DNA of 64,000 nucleotides from positions 124,001 to 188,000 of the forward strand of contig NZ_POSP01000004.1 of assembly GCF_002885975.1 (NCBI RefSeq). Reading direction: 5' to 3'. A model generated the notes under the pieces. The model had not been told where the DNA came from. It ran no database searches and saw nothing but the letters and a program-made list of their open reading frames with translations. Shown in pieces: positions 63,781 through 64,000 of this stretch. Each line of letters opens with the position of its first letter. Within the stretch, counting starts at the first letter, position 1. This stretch comes from Paucibacter aquatile. GTDB taxonomy: Bacteria; Pseudomonadota; Gammaproteobacteria; Burkholderiales; Burkholderiaceae_C. A program made the position numbers and the translations under genes.

Positions 63781-64000
63781 ATGGCACGTTTCTTCATTGA
63801 CCGGCCGGTCTTTGCCTGGGTGATCGCACTGTTCATCCTGGTCTTCGGCGCGGTCTCCATCACCAAGCTGCCGGTGGCGCAGTACCCCACGGTCGCGCCG
63901 CCCGCCCTGTCCATCAATGTGGTCTACCCTGGCGCTTCCGCCCGGACCCTGGACGAAAGCGTCATCTCCGTCATCGAGCAGGAGCTCAATGGCGCGCCCA
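63781..64000 (+). CDS. RND efflux transporter, N-terminal part (runs off window)
   Basis: The first 73 residues are present. ARFFIDRPVFAWVIALFILVFG is the typical first helix of AcrB/MexB pumps, followed by the periplasmic start SITKLPVAQYPTVAPPALSI and VYPGASARTLDESVISVIEQELNG. The motif ending in QEL/ING is that of HAE1-type hydrophobe pumps. The rest, including proton-relay Asp residues, lies outside the window. Confidence 0.95.
   Translation, partial: MARFFIDRPVFAWVIALFILVFGAVSITKLPVAQYPTVAPPALSINVVYPGASARTLDESVISVIEQELNGAP

Overview
The window is high-GC DNA with tightly packed genes. Its gene content points to a betaproteobacterium of the order Burkholderiales, most likely the Roseateles/Paucibacter/Mitsuaria neighbourhood. 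Pointers are two PEP-CTERM proteins, a MipA/OmpV protein, an argH/AlgZ-AlgR-type locus, a liu-type leucine operon under a TetR regulator and a biotin operon in the order bioA-bioF-bioD-bioB. The genus is an inference from style and synteny only. I saw no rRNA, tRNA, CRISPR array or prophage.

Layout. 1-24 kb: two tandem S46 dipeptidyl-peptidases (the first cut by the window edge), an FMN-dependent 2-hydroxy-acid (lactate) dehydrogenase, a DUF454 membrane protein, a soluble TPR/GAF-like histidine kinase, DNA polymerase IV, a hemerythrin-like protein, a chemoreceptor, argH divergent from a LytS/AlgZ-type kinase plus LytTR regulator, a tandem pair of unknown exported paralogues, a secreted M28 peptidase and a large TonB-dependent receptor. 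The S46 and M28 peptidases suggest growth on protein and peptides.

24-38 kb: a leucine/isovalerate (liu) operon. A TetR regulator and two matching palindromes stand divergent from mccB, a secreted-type hydrolase gene, liuC, then a complete bioAFDB set, a small AT-richer membrane protein gene, mccA and, after a gap, HMG-CoA lyase. The biotin genes therefore lie inside the operon for a biotin-dependent carboxylase. The block from the regulator to mccA is flanked by two inverted copies of a roughly 545-bp structured repeat. Each copy is itself an inverted pair of about 192-bp units whose predicted hairpins carry paired base changes. I consider this repeat family the most novel signal in the window.

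38-47 kb: a TPR-like exported protein, a mosaic gene relic, two PEP-CTERM proteins (PhoX/DUF839-like and TIGR03118-like), a dienelactone hydrolase, a divergent subtilase-like lipoprotein, a lipoprotein with an 18-fold TTP repeat, another small lipoprotein, and a 242-bp MITE-like element inserted in the TA of a stop codon.

47-64 kb: a QseBC/PmrAB-like two-component system with 11-bp-period direct repeats upstream of its two probable targets (DUF2807 and MipA genes), an aldo/keto reductase, a PPi-type phosphofructokinase divergent from alanine dehydrogenase, an ElaB/YqjE/YqjK-like envelope set split by a DUF3369-GGDEF-EAL regulator, a YgiQ-type radical SAM protein, and an AcrR-like repressor divergent from an RND efflux operon that runs off the end. 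All calls come from reading the sequence; no database search was run.
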